A stretch of DNA of 64,000 nucleotides from Jiangella alba (GCF_900106035.1 NZ_FNUC01000003.1:2101501-2165500), one strand, 5' to 3'. Counted from the stretch's first letter, positions 8,451 through 20,718 are shown. A program made the numbers and translations. Notes: generated from the letters alone by a model not told the origin.

Positions 8451-9484
8451 GCATGGTGCCGAACTCGACCGCACGGCGGGTCGCCGGCGCGTCCGCCGAT
8501 CCGGGGCAGGCGTCCCCGGACGCCGGTCTTCGGGTGCGCGAGCTGACCGTCGACCTCTGGGTCGACGGCCGGCTCCGGCGGATCGTCGACGGCATCTCCT
8601 TCGCCGTGGCGCCTCGCGGCACCCTCGGCATCATCGGCGAGTCCGGCAGCGGCAAGAGCGTCACCGCACTGGCGCTGCTGGACCTCCTTCCGGCGTCCGC
8701 CCACGTCGGCGGGGAGATCCGGTGGCGCGGCGAGGACCTCGTCAATGCCTCCCCGGCCCGCCGCCGCCGGATCCGCGGCCGCGAGATCGCCATGGTGTTC
8801 CAGGACCCGCTCGCGGCGCTCAACCCGACCCGGCCCGTCGGGCGCCAGATCGGTGAGATCCTGCGGCGGGGCGGCATGCGCCGGGCCCAGGCCGGCGAGC
8901 GCGTCGTCGACCTGATGACCATGGCCGGCATCCCCGACCCGACGAGCCGCCGTCGCGCCTACCCGCACCAGCTCTCCGGTGGACTGCGTCAGCGGGTCGT
9001 CATCGCGATGGCGCTGGCGGGCGAGCCGTCGCTGCTGCTGGCCGACGAGCCGACGACCGCACTCGACGTCACCGTGCAGGCCCGCATCCTCCAACTGCTC
9101 GGCGACATCCGGGCCGAGACCGGCCTCGCGATGATCCTGGTGAGTCACGACCTGCGCGTGGTGTCGCACGTGACCGACGCGGTGGCGGTGATGTACGCCG
9201 GGCGGCTGGCCGAGTACGGGCCGACCCGCGACGTCCTGCGTCAGCCGCGGCATCCGTACACGCGGGCGCTGATCCAGAGCGTCCCGGCGGTGCACTCGAG
9301 GTCAGCGCTGACGCGCCCGCTGCCGGGAACACCGGTCGGCCCGGCGAACCGGCCGGCTGGGTGCGCCTTCCACCCGCGCTGCCCGCTCGCGATCGACCGG
9401 TGCGCCGTCGAGCAGCCGGCGTGGAGGCCGGTGCCGCCGGGACGCTGGGTCGCCTGTCACCGGGCCGAGGAGGTCGGCGCGTGA
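8447..9484 (+). CDS. ABC importer ATPase, DppD/OppD family
   Basis: Cytoplasmic ATPase of 345 residues. Walker A is GESGSGKSVT, the Q-loop lies in MVFQDPLAALNP, the ABC signature is LSGGLRQR and Walker B reads LLLADEPTTALDV, followed by the switch histidine in LVSHDL. The C-terminal oligopeptide-transporter extension has the cysteine pattern CAFHPRCPLAIDRC, which often binds an Fe-S cluster in this family. GTG at 8447 overlaps the binding-protein stop (GTGA); an ATG two codons later at 8453 is an alternative start. It pairs with the adjacent DppF-like ATPase. Confidence 0.87.
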   Translation: MSMVPNSTARRVAGASADPGQASPDAGLRVRELTVDLWVDGRLRRIVDGISFAVAPRGTLGIIGESGSGKSVTALALLDLLPASAHVGGEIRWRGEDLVNASPARRRRIRGREIAMVFQDPLAALNPTRPVGRQIGEILRRGGMRRAQAGERVVDLMTMAGIPDPTSRRRAYPHQLSGGLRQRVVIAMALAGEPSLLLADEPTTALDVTVQARILQLLGDIRAETGLAMILVSHDLRVVSHVTDAVAVMYAGRLAEYGPTRDVLRQPRHPYTRALIQSVPAVHSRSALTRPLPGTPVGPANRPAGCAFHPRCPLAIDRCAVEQPAWRPVPPGRWVACHRAEEVGA

Positions 9485-10269
9485 CCGGCGCCAGACTGCG
9501 GGTGGAGAACATCTCGGTCGCGTTCGGCGAGCGCCGACGCCTGGTGGGCCGGGCGGACCCGCTGCGTGCCGTCGACGACGTCAGCTTCGACGTCCGCGAC
9601 GGGGAGATCCTGGGCGTGGTCGGTGAGTCGGGCTCGGGCAAGACCACGGTGGCGCGCTGCATCGCCGGGCTGCAGCGCTACGCCGAGGGCACGATCAGCT
9701 TCGACAACGTCCCGATCGGTCCGGTGAGCGAGCGGCCGCCGCGGCTGCTGCGCGCCATCCAGATGGTGTTCCAGGATCCGCGCTCGTCGCTGAACCCGCG
9801 GCGGACCGTCGCCCAGTGCATCGGGGAGGCATGGACGTCGTTCCCGCTGCCAGGATCGGCAGACCGGCGGGAGGCGACGGCGGACCTGCTGACCGACGTC
9901 GGGCTCGAAGCCGACCTCGCCGGCCGGTATCCGGCGCAGCTGTCCGGGGGCCAATGCCAGCGGGTCAGCATCGCGCGGGCGCTCGCGGCCCGGCCGTCGA
10001 TGCTGGTCTGCGACGAGGCGGTCTCCGCCCTGGACGTCTCGGTTCAGGCCCAGATCCTGCACCTGCTGGTGGACCTGCGTGAACGACACGGCCTGTGCAT
10101 GGTCTTCATCACCCACGATCTCGGCGTCGTGCGCCAGGTCGCGGACCGGGTGGTGGTCATGCAACGCGGCGCGATCGTCGAACAGGGGCCGGTGGACGAC
10201 ATCTTCGCCGCGCCCGAGCAGCCGTACACCCGGGAACTGCTCGGGGCGGCTCTGGACCTGCACAGCTGA
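9481..10269 (+). CDS. ABC importer ATPase, DppF/OppF family
   Basis: Second nucleotide-binding subunit, 262 residues. Walker A GESGSGKTTVA, Q-loop MVFQDPRSSLNPRR, a slightly altered signature LSGGQCQRVSIARAL, Walker B LVCDEAVSALDV and switch FITHDLGV are all present. The Walker B glutamate is present in DEA. Unlike many OppF proteins it stops soon after the EQPYTRELL segment and lacks the cysteine-rich tail of its partner. GTG at 9481 overlaps the DppD-like stop (GTGA). It completes the five-gene transporter directly upstream of the sialidases. Confidence 0.87.
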   Translation: MTGARLRVENISVAFGERRRLVGRADPLRAVDDVSFDVRDGEILGVVGESGSGKTTVARCIAGLQRYAEGTISFDNVPIGPVSERPPRLLRAIQMVFQDPRSSLNPRRTVAQCIGEAWTSFPLPGSADRREATADLLTDVGLEADLAGRYPAQLSGGQCQRVSIARALAARPSMLVCDEAVSALDVSVQAQILHLLVDLRERHGLCMVFITHDLGVVRQVADRVVVMQRGAIVEQGPVDDIFAAPEQPYTRELLGAALDLHS

Positions 10270-10290
10270 CTCCACCTACAGGAGGTCACG

Positions 10291-12393
10291 GTGAACATTG
10301 CGTACTGCCGGCGCGTCTTGGCGACGGCGATCGTGTTGCTCATGACCATCACGGGCGTGTTCGCGGCCGGGTTGCCGGCTCGCGCCGGCGCCGAACCCGT
10401 CCCCGAGAACTTCGAGAAGGTCACCGTCTGGGCGGCCGGCGAGAACGGCATGGAGGCGCACCGCATCCCAGGCATCGCCGTCACCGCCCAGGGAACCGTG
10501 CTGGCGGTCAGCGAGGCCCGCATCGGCATCGGCGACCGCGCCAGCCACGAGCTGGTCTACAAGCGCAGCCTCGACGGCGGGCGCACCTGGCTGTCGACCG
10601 GCATCATCGAGCCGGCCCCGAACGGGGAGTCCTGGCTCAACCCGACCATCCTCGTGGAGCGCGAGACCGGCCGGATCTTCCTCTTCTACAACATCAGCGA
10701 CGGCGTCACCTCCGAGGTGTTCTACCGCTCCAGCGACGACGACGGCGTGAGCTGGTCCGATCGGGTGAACGTCACGCCGATGTTCGACGATCTGCCGCAC
10801 GGGTGGACCAGCCACTCGCCCGGGCCCGGCCACGCGATCCAGCTCGCCGACGGGCGGCTGCTGCTCCAGGTGTGGCATCGCAAGAGTGTCGAACTGCCGG
10901 TCGGGGAACGCGACTACGGGATCTCCACGATCTACAGCGACGATCAGGGCGCGACCTGGCACAACGGCGGCGCCATCACACCGGACCCGGCCTACCCGAT
11001 CAACGAGTCGCGGCTGCTGGAACGCTCCGACGGATCGATCATGGTCGTCGGTCGCTTCGCCACCGGGACGCCGTTGAGCCGCATCGTCTCGGTGAGCCAT
11101 GACCGGGGCATGACGTGGTCGCCGTTCTACCTGCACGGCTCGTTCCGTCCCGCCGTCGCCGCCGACGCCGGAATGGCCCGGCTCTCCGGCGGTCCTGGCA
11201 GTGCCGACATCTCGCGCGTCCTGTTCAGCCGCCTGGACAACCGCGCGCGGCGAGACCTGACCGTGGCGCTGTCGTACGACGACGGCTACAGCTTCCCGCG
11301 CGAGAAGGTGATCCAGGCCGGCAGCGCCGGCTACTCCGACATCGCCGTCCTCGGCGACGGCACCGTTCTGGTGCTGTACGAAGTGATCCCGGAGATCGTC
11401 GTCGCCCGCTTCGACGTGGAGTGGCTGACCGGGGGACAGGACTCGCTCGAAGCCGGCCCCGGCCTCACCCGTCACCTGGTCGAGGCCGAGGACGCCGACG
11501 TCACCGGTTCGGCGCCGGTCTCCGTGGCCGAGGACGCCAACGCCCACGGCGGCCGGCGCGTGGAACTCGCCGCCGGGGGAGTGGGCGACCACCTGGAGCT
11601 GACGCTGGACGTCCCCGACGCCGGCGCCTACGACCTGCACCTGCGGATGCCCACCCAGCCCGACCGCGGCACCGTCCAGGTCTCCCTCGACGGCGTCGAC
11701 CTCGGCGACGTCGTGGACGCGGCGACCGATCGCCGCGGCTACCCGGAGATCACCATCCCCGGCGTCGACCTGTCCGCCGGCCGGCACGTCGTCCGGCTCA
11801 CCGTCGTCGGCCAGGGCCCGCTGTCGACCGGTTTCGGTGCGGGCCTGGACTACGTCAGCCTGACCAGGTTCGACCCGCCGGCACCGCGGCCGGCCTGCGA
11901 GCAGACGGTGTCGGGGACACACACCGGCCCGCTCACCGCGACCGGCCGCATGCTCTGCCTCGACGGGGCTACGGTCACCGGCCCGGTGACGGTGACCGGC
12001 GGCGGTGGCCTCCGGGTCACCGACTCGGTCGTCCACGGCCCGGTCCGCGTGAACGGAACCGAGCACGTGAGCGTCTGCGGCACCGATCTCACCGGGCCGC
12101 TGTCGATCACGGGTGCGAGCGAAACGGTGATCGTGGGCGGTGCCGCCTGCGCGCCGAACGTCCTGCGCGGCCCGGTCGCGGTGCAGGACTCGGCCGCGCT
12201 GATCCGCATCGTCGACAACGAGGTCCGGGGGCCGCTGCGAGTGTCCGGCACCACCGCCCGCACCGCGGCAGTGCTCGCCGCCAACCGGATCCACGGGCCG
12301 CTGGCCTGTTCCGGCAACGCCCCCGCGCCCGGCAACGAGGGTCACCCGAACTCCGTGACCGGGCCGAGCCAAGGCCAGTGCGCCGGGCTGTGA
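10291..12393 (+). CDS. Secreted sialidase (GH33) with carbohydrate-binding module and GP-repeat tail, copy 1
   Basis: Exo-alpha-sialidase of 700 residues, predicted to be secreted: residues 1-33 form a Sec signal peptide ending in ARAGA. The catalytic six-bladed propeller (about 40-385) has the arginine-bearing HRIPGI motif, Asp-boxes SLDGGRTW, SSDDDGVSW, YSDDQGATW and SHDRGMTW, the GPGHAIQL segment, and the AGYSDIAVLGDGTVLVLYE region holding the nucleophile tyrosine. A beta-sandwich carbohydrate-binding module (CBM6/35-like, about 394-527) starts at HLVEAEDAD. The tail (about 535-700) has seven GP[LV] units, probably a small beta-helix. It closes the sialic-acid operon together with a paralogous neighbour that shares all three modules. 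RBS CAGGAGGT precedes ATG 10291. Confidence 0.88.
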   Translation: MNIAYCRRVLATAIVLLMTITGVFAAGLPARAGAEPVPENFEKVTVWAAGENGMEAHRIPGIAVTAQGTVLAVSEARIGIGDRASHELVYKRSLDGGRTWLSTGIIEPAPNGESWLNPTILVERETGRIFLFYNISDGVTSEVFYRSSDDDGVSWSDRVNVTPMFDDLPHGWTSHSPGPGHAIQLADGRLLLQVWHRKSVELPVGERDYGISTIYSDDQGATWHNGGAITPDPAYPINESRLLERSDGSIMVVGRFATGTPLSRIVSVSHDRGMTWSPFYLHGSFRPAVAADAGMARLSGGPGSADISRVLFSRLDNRARRDLTVALSYDDGYSFPREKVIQAGSAGYSDIAVLGDGTVLVLYEVIPEIVVARFDVEWLTGGQDSLEAGPGLTRHLVEAEDADVTGSAPVSVAEDANAHGGRRVELAAGGVGDHLELTLDVPDAGAYDLHLRMPTQPDRGTVQVSLDGVDLGDVVDAATDRRGYPEITIPGVDLSAGRHVVRLTVVGQGPLSTGFGAGLDYVSLTRFDPPAPRPACEQTVSGTHTGPLTATGRMLCLDGATVTGPVTVTGGGGLRVTDSVVHGPVRVNGTEHVSVCGTDLTGPLSITGASETVIVGGAACAPNVLRGPVAVQDSAALIRIVDNEVRGPLRVSGTTARTAAVLAANRIHGPLACSGNAPAPGNEGHPNSVTGPSQGQCAGL

Positions 12394-12432
12394 CCACGCG
12401 CGCGCGGAACCCATCCACGAGGAGACACGGTC

Positions 12433-14610
12433 ATGGCAGCGAATCGTAGATCGGACACCCATGCCCCGGACGGGGAGCCACGTTCGCGCATCACGGGAGC
12501 GAGCCGGATGCGCCGAGCCCTCGCCGCGGTGGTCGTGGCGGCTTGCGCGGCCGCCGGCACCCTCGCGGGAGGCGCGCCGGCCACGGCAACCGACGTCGAG
12601 CCGGCCACGCCCATCCAGGCCGCATCCGAGTTGCTCGAGAAGGTGACGGTGTGGGAAGACGGAGAGTCAGGCACTGAGGCGCACCGCATCCCCGGCATCG
12701 TCGTCACCAACGAGGGCACCGTGCTCGCCGTGAGCGAGGCGCGACACGGAATCACCGACACGGCCACCCATGAGCTGGTCTTCAAGCGCAGTCTCGACGG
12801 TGGCCGCACCTGGCCGTCGTCGGGCACCATCGAGGCCAGCCCTGACGGCGAGTCCTGGGTGAACCCGACGCTGCTCGTGGAACAGCAGACCGGGCGGATC
12901 TTCCTCTTCTACAACCTCAACCACCAGGGCGTCACCGGCGACGTCTTCTACCGCCACAGCGACGACGACGGCATCACCTGGTCCGAGCGAACCGAGATCA
13001 CGTCGATGTTCCGCGAGCTGCCACAGGGGTGGACCAACCACTCGCCCGGCCCGGGTCACGGGCTGCAGCTCTCCGACGGCCGGCTGCTGCTCCAGGTCTG
13101 GCATCGCAAGAGCGTCGAGCTGCCGGCGGCGGAGCGCGACTACAGCACGTCGGTCATCTACAGCGACGACCTGGGTGCGACCTGGCAGCACGGCGGCGCC
13201 ATCCCGATCGACCCCGCCTATCCCAACGGCGCGACCCGGCTCCTGGAGAGGGAGGACGGCACCCTCGCACTGTTCGCCCGGTACGTCGGCCCGGCGAATC
13301 GCCGTGTGGTCTCGATCAGCGACGACCGGGGCATGACCTGGTCCGAGCCGTACCTGCACGGGTCCTTCCCGCCGGCGGCAGGGGCCGACGCCGGGCTGGA
13401 CCGCCTGTCCGGCGGGCCGCGCAGCGCTGACGTCTCCCGGATCGTGTTCAGCCGGCCCAGCACGCCCTCGCGGCGTGACCTGACCGTGGCACTGTCCTAC
13501 GACGACGGCTACTCGTTCCCGCGGGAGAAGGTCGTCCACGCGGGCCGCGTGGGCTACTCCGACGTCGCGGTCCTCGGCGACGGCACCGTGCTGGTGCTGT
13601 ACGAGGTGGTCCCCGAGATCATCGTCGCCCGGCTCAACGTGGAGTGGCTGACCGACGGCCAGGACACGCTCATCGCCGGGCCGGGGTTGACCCGGCACCT
13701 GTTCGAAGCCGAGAACGCCGACGTCGCAGGGTCGCCGGCACCGTCCGTCGTCGACGACCGCAACAACAGTGGCGGGCAACGGCTGGAGTTCGCCGCCACC
13801 GAGATCGGCGACCACCTGGACCTGGAGATCGAGGTTCCCGACACGGGCACCTACGATCTCGATCTCCGCCTGCTCAACCAGCCCGACCGGGGCAGCGTCC
13901 AGGTCTCACTCGACGGCCATGACCTCGGCGACCCGGTCGACGCCGGCACCGAGAAGCGGATGTACTCCGAGGCGAGCCTGGGCGACGTCGCGCTCGCCGC
14001 CGGGACCCACAGCATCCGGCTCTCCGTCAGCGGCCAGGGACCGGAGTCCACCGGGCTCGGCATCGGTCTGGACTACGTGAGCCTGACCCGGTTCGACCCG
14101 CCACCACCGGTGCCCGTGTGCGACGAGACGGTGACGGGGACGCACCATGGGCCACTCACGGCCACGGGCGTCCTCTGTCTCGACGGGGCATCCGTGCGGG
14201 GCCCGGTCACGGTGACCGGCGGCGCCCTGCTGGTCTCCGGCTCCAGGGTCGACGGCCCGGTTCTGGTCACGGGCGCCCGGCAGGTCGTCGTGTGCGCCTC
14301 CGAGGTCACCGGGCCGCTGGCCATCCAGGACGTCGCGGAGACGATGGTGCTGGGCGGTGTCGCCTGCGCGCCGAACACGCTGCGTGGGCCGGTCGCCGTG
14401 CTGGACTCGCACGCGCTGATCCGGATCGTGGGCAACACGGTGAACGGGCCGGTGCACGTCGCCGGCAACTCCGGGAGCACCGCTGCCGTCGTCTCGGCGA
14501 ACGAGATCGCGGGGCCGCTGGCGTGCGCCGGGAACACCCCGTCACCGGTCGACGGCGGGCACCGGAACTCGGCGGCCGGACCGCGCGGCGGCCAATGCGC
14601 AGGGCTGTGA
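12433..14610 (+). CDS. Secreted sialidase (GH33) with carbohydrate-binding module and GP-repeat tail, copy 2
   Basis: Tandem paralogue of the preceding sialidase, 725 residues, same module order: GH33 propeller (HRIPGI; Asp-boxes SLDGGRTW, HSDDDGITW, YSDDLGATW and SDDRGMTW), carbohydrate-binding module from about 421 to 554, and a C-terminal GP-repeat module ending QCAGL. Its N-terminus is longer and polar before the hydrophobic core; ATG 12433 has a GAGGAG ribosome site, but an internal ATG at 12508 (MRRALAAVVV) would give a more standard signal peptide. The 39-base gap to copy 1 and the side-by-side similarity indicate tandem duplication. The two may differ in linkage preference, which sequence alone cannot show. 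Confidence 0.87.
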   Translation: MAANRRSDTHAPDGEPRSRITGASRMRRALAAVVVAACAAAGTLAGGAPATATDVEPATPIQAASELLEKVTVWEDGESGTEAHRIPGIVVTNEGTVLAVSEARHGITDTATHELVFKRSLDGGRTWPSSGTIEASPDGESWVNPTLLVEQQTGRIFLFYNLNHQGVTGDVFYRHSDDDGITWSERTEITSMFRELPQGWTNHSPGPGHGLQLSDGRLLLQVWHRKSVELPAAERDYSTSVIYSDDLGATWQHGGAIPIDPAYPNGATRLLEREDGTLALFARYVGPANRRVVSISDDRGMTWSEPYLHGSFPPAAGADAGLDRLSGGPRSADVSRIVFSRPSTPSRRDLTVALSYDDGYSFPREKVVHAGRVGYSDVAVLGDGTVLVLYEVVPEIIVARLNVEWLTDGQDTLIAGPGLTRHLFEAENADVAGSPAPSVVDDRNNSGGQRLEFAATEIGDHLDLEIEVPDTGTYDLDLRLLNQPDRGSVQVSLDGHDLGDPVDAGTEKRMYSEASLGDVALAAGTHSIRLSVSGQGPESTGLGIGLDYVSLTRFDPPPPVPVCDETVTGTHHGPLTATGVLCLDGASVRGPVTVTGGALLVSGSRVDGPVLVTGARQVVVCASEVTGPLAIQDVAETMVLGGVACAPNTLRGPVAVLDSHALIRIVGNTVNGPVHVAGNSGSTAAVVSANEIAGPLACAGNTPSPVDGGHRNSAAGPRGGQCAGL

Positions 14611-14629
14611 ACCCGCCGCCGACGGCATG

Positions 14630-14674
14630 AGCGGGCGGTGCGTGACCGGAGGCTCCGGTCACGCACCGCCCGCT
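14630..14674. terminator. Strong bidirectional hairpin between convergent operons
   Basis: A 22-bp arm (14630-14651, beginning AGCGGGCGGTG) is followed after one base by its perfect reverse complement (14653-14674). The hairpin begins 19 bases after the second sialidase stop and ends just before the stop of the convergent RidA gene at 14682. There is no U-tract, as is common for actinomycete terminators. Position and perfection make a two-way transcription terminator the best reading. Confidence 0.8.
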
Positions 14675-14681
14675 GGACGGG

Positions 14682-15107
14682 TCAGTTCCCGGCGCCGACG
14701 ATGGCGGTGACGCGGATCTCGACGCGCATGGTGGCGAGGCCTAGAACCGTAACGCCGGTCTCGGTCCAGATCGGCGCGCGGCCGCCGAGGCGACGGCGGA
14801 ACTGCTCGGCCATGACCGCGTTGTGGTCGTCGCCGACGGCGTCGTCGCCCGGCGCGACCTTGTGGTACGAGTTGACGTGGATGACGTCTTTCCAGGTGGC
14901 GCCCACCGTGGCGAGCGTGCGCTCGACGTTGTCGAAGGCCTGGACGATCTCCTCCTCCAGCGAGTCGGGGACGACCAGGTCGTCGTCGACCCCCGCTTGG
15001 CCGGAGATCTCGACCCGGTCGCCGACGCGGACGGCCCCGCTGTAGCCGTAGGTCGCGTGCAGCTTCTCGCCGTAGCCGGGAGTGATGCCGAAGGTGACGG
15101 TGCTCAT
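14682..15107 (-). CDS. RidA family protein (YjgF/YER057c/UK114)
   Basis: Small trimeric cytosolic protein, 141 residues. Family features are the ISGQAGVDDD segment after the first strands, the QAFDNVERTLATVGATWKDV helix and the C-terminal MRVEIRVTAIV strand, which normally carries the arginine (here in MRVEIRV) that binds the carboxylate of imine or enamine substrates. RidA proteins hydrolyse reactive enamines/imines; divergent members have other roles. It is last in a leftward operon after an alpha/beta hydrolase, with 50 bases between. ATG 15107 has an AGGAGAGG-type ribosome site. No specific substrate can be inferred. Confidence 0.8.
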   Translation of the reverse strand: MSTVTFGITPGYGEKLHATYGYSGAVRVGDRVEISGQAGVDDDLVVPDSLEEEIVQAFDNVERTLATVGATWKDVIHVNSYHKVAPGDDAVGDDHNAVMAEQFRRRLGGRAPIWTETGVTVLGLATMRVEIRVTAIVGAGN

Positions 15108-15157
15108 GATGCTGCCTCTCCTGTTGATCGGGATGTGTGGGTGGCTGGACGTGCCGG

Positions 15158-17669
<2,512 letters not shown>

Positions 17670-17937
17670 GACGGTTCCCTTCGTGTCGACGACCCGGTTC
17701 GCCATGCCGTCAGGCTCGCACCGGTGGAGGAGCCTTCGCGTCGGTAGAAGCCCCTGAGGTCCCCGCCGGTCGTCGCCGCGCCGCGACCAGCGCGACCGCC
17801 GCTGCCGCGCCGGAAATCCCTGATCAGCGCCGTCATGGGCGATTCCTGGCGCGCGCGGTTCGCGTCGGTGACAATTACCTAGTCCTGGCGCCGAGCGGCG
17901 CAGTCGTACTCGGGCGGGAGCGAAGCTGACGCACCTC

Positions 17938-20673
17938 GTGGGCCGACGCGCGGAGCGCGAGACGGTCGAGCACGTGCTGACCCGGGCGCAGGCCGGGCAC
18001 AGCGAGGTACTGGTGGTGCGCGGCGAAGCGGGCATCGGGAAGACCGCACTGCTGGAGCACGCCCGCGACACCGCGGTCGCATCGGGGTTCCGGTCCGAGT
18101 TCGCGGTCGGCGTGGAGTCCGAGACGCAGTTCGCGTTCGCGGGCCTGCACCAGTTGTGCGCGCCGCTGCTCGACCGGGCCGGCGCGCTGCCCGAGCCGCA
18201 GCAGACCGCCCTGAACGTGGCGTTCGGGCTGCGCAGTGGCGCCGCACCGGAACGGTTCCTGGTCGGGCTGGCCACCCTCAACCTGCTGGCCGAGGCCGCC
18301 GAGGAGCAGCCACTGCTGTGCCTCGTCGACGACGCGCAGTGGCTGGACCAGGCGTCCGCACAGGTGCTCGCGTTCGTGGCGCGGCGGGTCGCGGCCGAGC
18401 AGTTGGTGCTGGTGTTCGGGCTGCGTGACCCCGGGGAGGAGGAGGTCCTGCCGTTCGCCGGGCTGCCCGAGCTGTGGCTGGGCGGGCTGAGCGAGGCCGA
18501 CGCGCGGGCGCTGCTGGCCGCCGTCAGCACACCGCTGGACGACGGGGTGCGCGACCGGATCGTCGCCGAGGCACGGGGGAACCCGCTGGCGCTGCTGGAG
18601 TTGCCCCGAAGTACGCACCCAGCCGAGCTCGCCGGCGGGTTCGAGCTGCCCGACGTTCTGGGTGCGCCGCGTCGCGTGGAGCTCAGCTTCCAGGACCGCT
18701 TCAGTGGCCTGCCGGTCGAGACGCAGGTGCTGATGCTGGCCGCCGCGGCCGAGCCGACCGGTGAGGTGGCGCTGCTGTGGCGGGCGGCCGCGCAACTGGG
18801 AATCGCCCGCGAGGCGGCCGCGCCCGCGGAGGCCGCGGGGTTGCTGGAGATCGGCACCCGCGTGCGGTTCCGCCATCCGCTGGTGCGCTCGGCGGTCTAC
18901 CGGGCCGCCACCTCGCCGGACCAGCGCCGCGTTCACGGCGCGCTGGCCGCCGCCACCGACCCGCGAGCCGACCCCGACCGGCACGCGTGGCATCGCGCGC
19001 ACGCCGTGCTGGGCACCGACGAGGACGCCGCCGCGGAGCTGGAGCGCTCGGCCGGCCGGGCCCGCGCCCGCGGCGGACTGGCCGCCGCGGCCGCGTTCCT
19101 GCAGCAGGCAGCCGACCTGACGCCCGAGCCTGCCCGGCGCACCAGCCGGGCGCTGGCGGCCGCGTATGCCAAGCACGAGGCCGGTGCGACCGAGGCCGCC
19201 CTGGAGCTGCTGGACGTCGCCGCGTCCGGGCCGCTGGACGCGCTGCAACGCGCCCGCCTCGAACTGCTCCGGGCCCAGATCGCGTTCCACCTGAGCCGGG
19301 GCAGGGACGGGCCGTGGATGCTGCTGGACGCCGCCAAGACGCTCGCCCCACTGGACGCGGCCCTGGCGCGTGAAACCTACCTGCGCGCGCTCGACGCGGC
19401 GATCGTCACCGGCGCCCCCGGCCGGGGCGTGCCGGCGGTGGCCGAAGCCGCCCGGGCCGCGCCGCCACCACCTACGTCGCCGGAGCCGGCGGACGAGTTG
19501 CTCGACGGCCTGGTGACGACCTTCACGCAGGGATACGAGGCGGGCGTACCCGGGTTGCGCCGGGCGTTGACGGCGTTCGCCGGCCACGAGCCACCCGCGG
19601 ACGCCGTGGGCGACAGCGACAGCCACCGCTGGCTCTGGCTGGCCAGCCGCACCGCGATGGCGGTCTTCGACGACGAGTCGGCCCACCTCCTTGCCGACCG
19701 TCACGTCCGGCTCGCCCGTGAGGCCGGCGCGTTGGCCACGCTCCCCGCCGCACTCCTCGTCCAGTCCGTCATGCTGGTGATCTCCGGCGAGTTCGCCCGG
19801 GCCTCCGAGCTGGCCGCCGCGCAGACCTCCATCACGGCCTCGACGACGGCGTTGCCGCTGCTCCACGCCCAGCTCATCCTCGCTGCCTGGCGCGGCCGCT
19901 CGCACGAGACCGCCGAGATCCACACGACCATCGCCCGGGAGACCGCCGGACACGGGCACGACACCGAGGTCTCCCTGGCGCAGTACGCCCTGGCGGTCCT
20001 GCACAACGGCCGGGGCGACTACCAGGCGGCCCAGGCCGCCGCGGCGCGGGCGTTCGAGTCCGACGAGCTGACGTACAGCAACCTGGCCCACTCCGAACTC
20101 ATCGAGGCGGCGTCCCGTACCGGCCAGCCGGAGCTCGCGGCCGACGCGCTGGACCAGCTCAGCTCACGCGCTCTCGCCAGCGGCACCCCGTGGGGGCTCG
20201 GGCTGGCGGCCCGTTCGCGGGCGCTGACCAGCACCGGGCCCGTCGCCGAGGAGCACTATCGCGAGGCGATCGAGCAGCTGCGAAACTGCCGGATGGCCGG
20301 CCATCTCGCACGCGCCCACCTCGTCTACGGTGAGTGGCTGCGGCGCGAAGGCCGCCGCCAGGCCGCGCGCGCCCAGTTGCGCACCGCCCACGACCTGTTG
20401 TCGGAGATGGGCGCCGAGGCATTCGCCGCGCGGGCGGGCCGCGAGCTGCGCGCCACCGGTGAGCACCCGCGCAAACGGACCGCGCAGCCCACCGACGTGC
20501 TCACCGCCCACGAACTGCACATCGCGAGACTGGTCGCCACCGGGGCGACGTCCCGGGAGGTCGGTGCGCAGCTGTTCCTGAGCCCCCGCACGATCGAGGC
20601 CCACCTGCGCAACATCTTCCGCAAGCTGGGCATCACATCCCGCCGGCAGCTCAGGGAACTGCGGCTTCCCTGA
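17938..20673 (+). CDS. LAL-type LuxR-family transcriptional regulator
   Basis: Large ATP-binding regulator, about 911 residues. N-terminal STAND/AAA module: LVGRRAERE, Walker A GEAGIGKTAL, Walker B LLCLVDDAQWLD. A long alpha-helical TPR-like middle follows. The C-terminal LuxR HTH (ELHIARLVATGATSREVGAQ ... PRTIEAHLRNIFRKLGI) binds DNA. The start is uncertain: LAL proteins normally begin just before LVGR, and here GTG 17938 encodes the Val of LVGR, while the only ribosome-like site (GGGAG, 17915-17919) fits a start near CTG 17926. Divergent from the ABC exporter operon, 268 bases apart, which is its likeliest target; an effect on the downstream genes is possible. Confidence 0.82.
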   Translation: MGRRAERETVEHVLTRAQAGHSEVLVVRGEAGIGKTALLEHARDTAVASGFRSEFAVGVESETQFAFAGLHQLCAPLLDRAGALPEPQQTALNVAFGLRSGAAPERFLVGLATLNLLAEAAEEQPLLCLVDDAQWLDQASAQVLAFVARRVAAEQLVLVFGLRDPGEEEVLPFAGLPELWLGGLSEADARALLAAVSTPLDDGVRDRIVAEARGNPLALLELPRSTHPAELAGGFELPDVLGAPRRVELSFQDRFSGLPVETQVLMLAAAAEPTGEVALLWRAAAQLGIAREAAAPAEAAGLLEIGTRVRFRHPLVRSAVYRAATSPDQRRVHGALAAATDPRADPDRHAWHRAHAVLGTDEDAAAELERSAGRARARGGLAAAAAFLQQAADLTPEPARRTSRALAAAYAKHEAGATEAALELLDVAASGPLDALQRARLELLRAQIAFHLSRGRDGPWMLLDAAKTLAPLDAALARETYLRALDAAIVTGAPGRGVPAVAEAARAAPPPPTSPEPADELLDGLVTTFTQGYEAGVPGLRRALTAFAGHEPPADAVGDSDSHRWLWLASRTAMAVFDDESAHLLADRHVRLAREAGALATLPAALLVQSVMLVISGEFARASELAAAQTSITASTTALPLLHAQLILAAWRGRSHETAEIHTTIARETAGHGHDTEVSLAQYALAVLHNGRGDYQAAQAAAARAFESDELTYSNLAHSELIEAASRTGQPELAADALDQLSSRALASGTPWGLGLAARSRALTSTGPVAEEHYREAIEQLRNCRMAGHLARAHLVYGEWLRREGRRQAARAQLRTAHDLLSEMGAEAFAARAGRELRATGEHPRKRTAQPTDVLTAHELHIARLVATGATSREVGAQLFLSPRTIEAHLRNIFRKLGITSRRQLRELRLP

Positions 20674-20718
20674 ACGGACCCGCCGAGGCCGCCTCACGGG
20701 AGCCCGTAGTGTGGGGAC

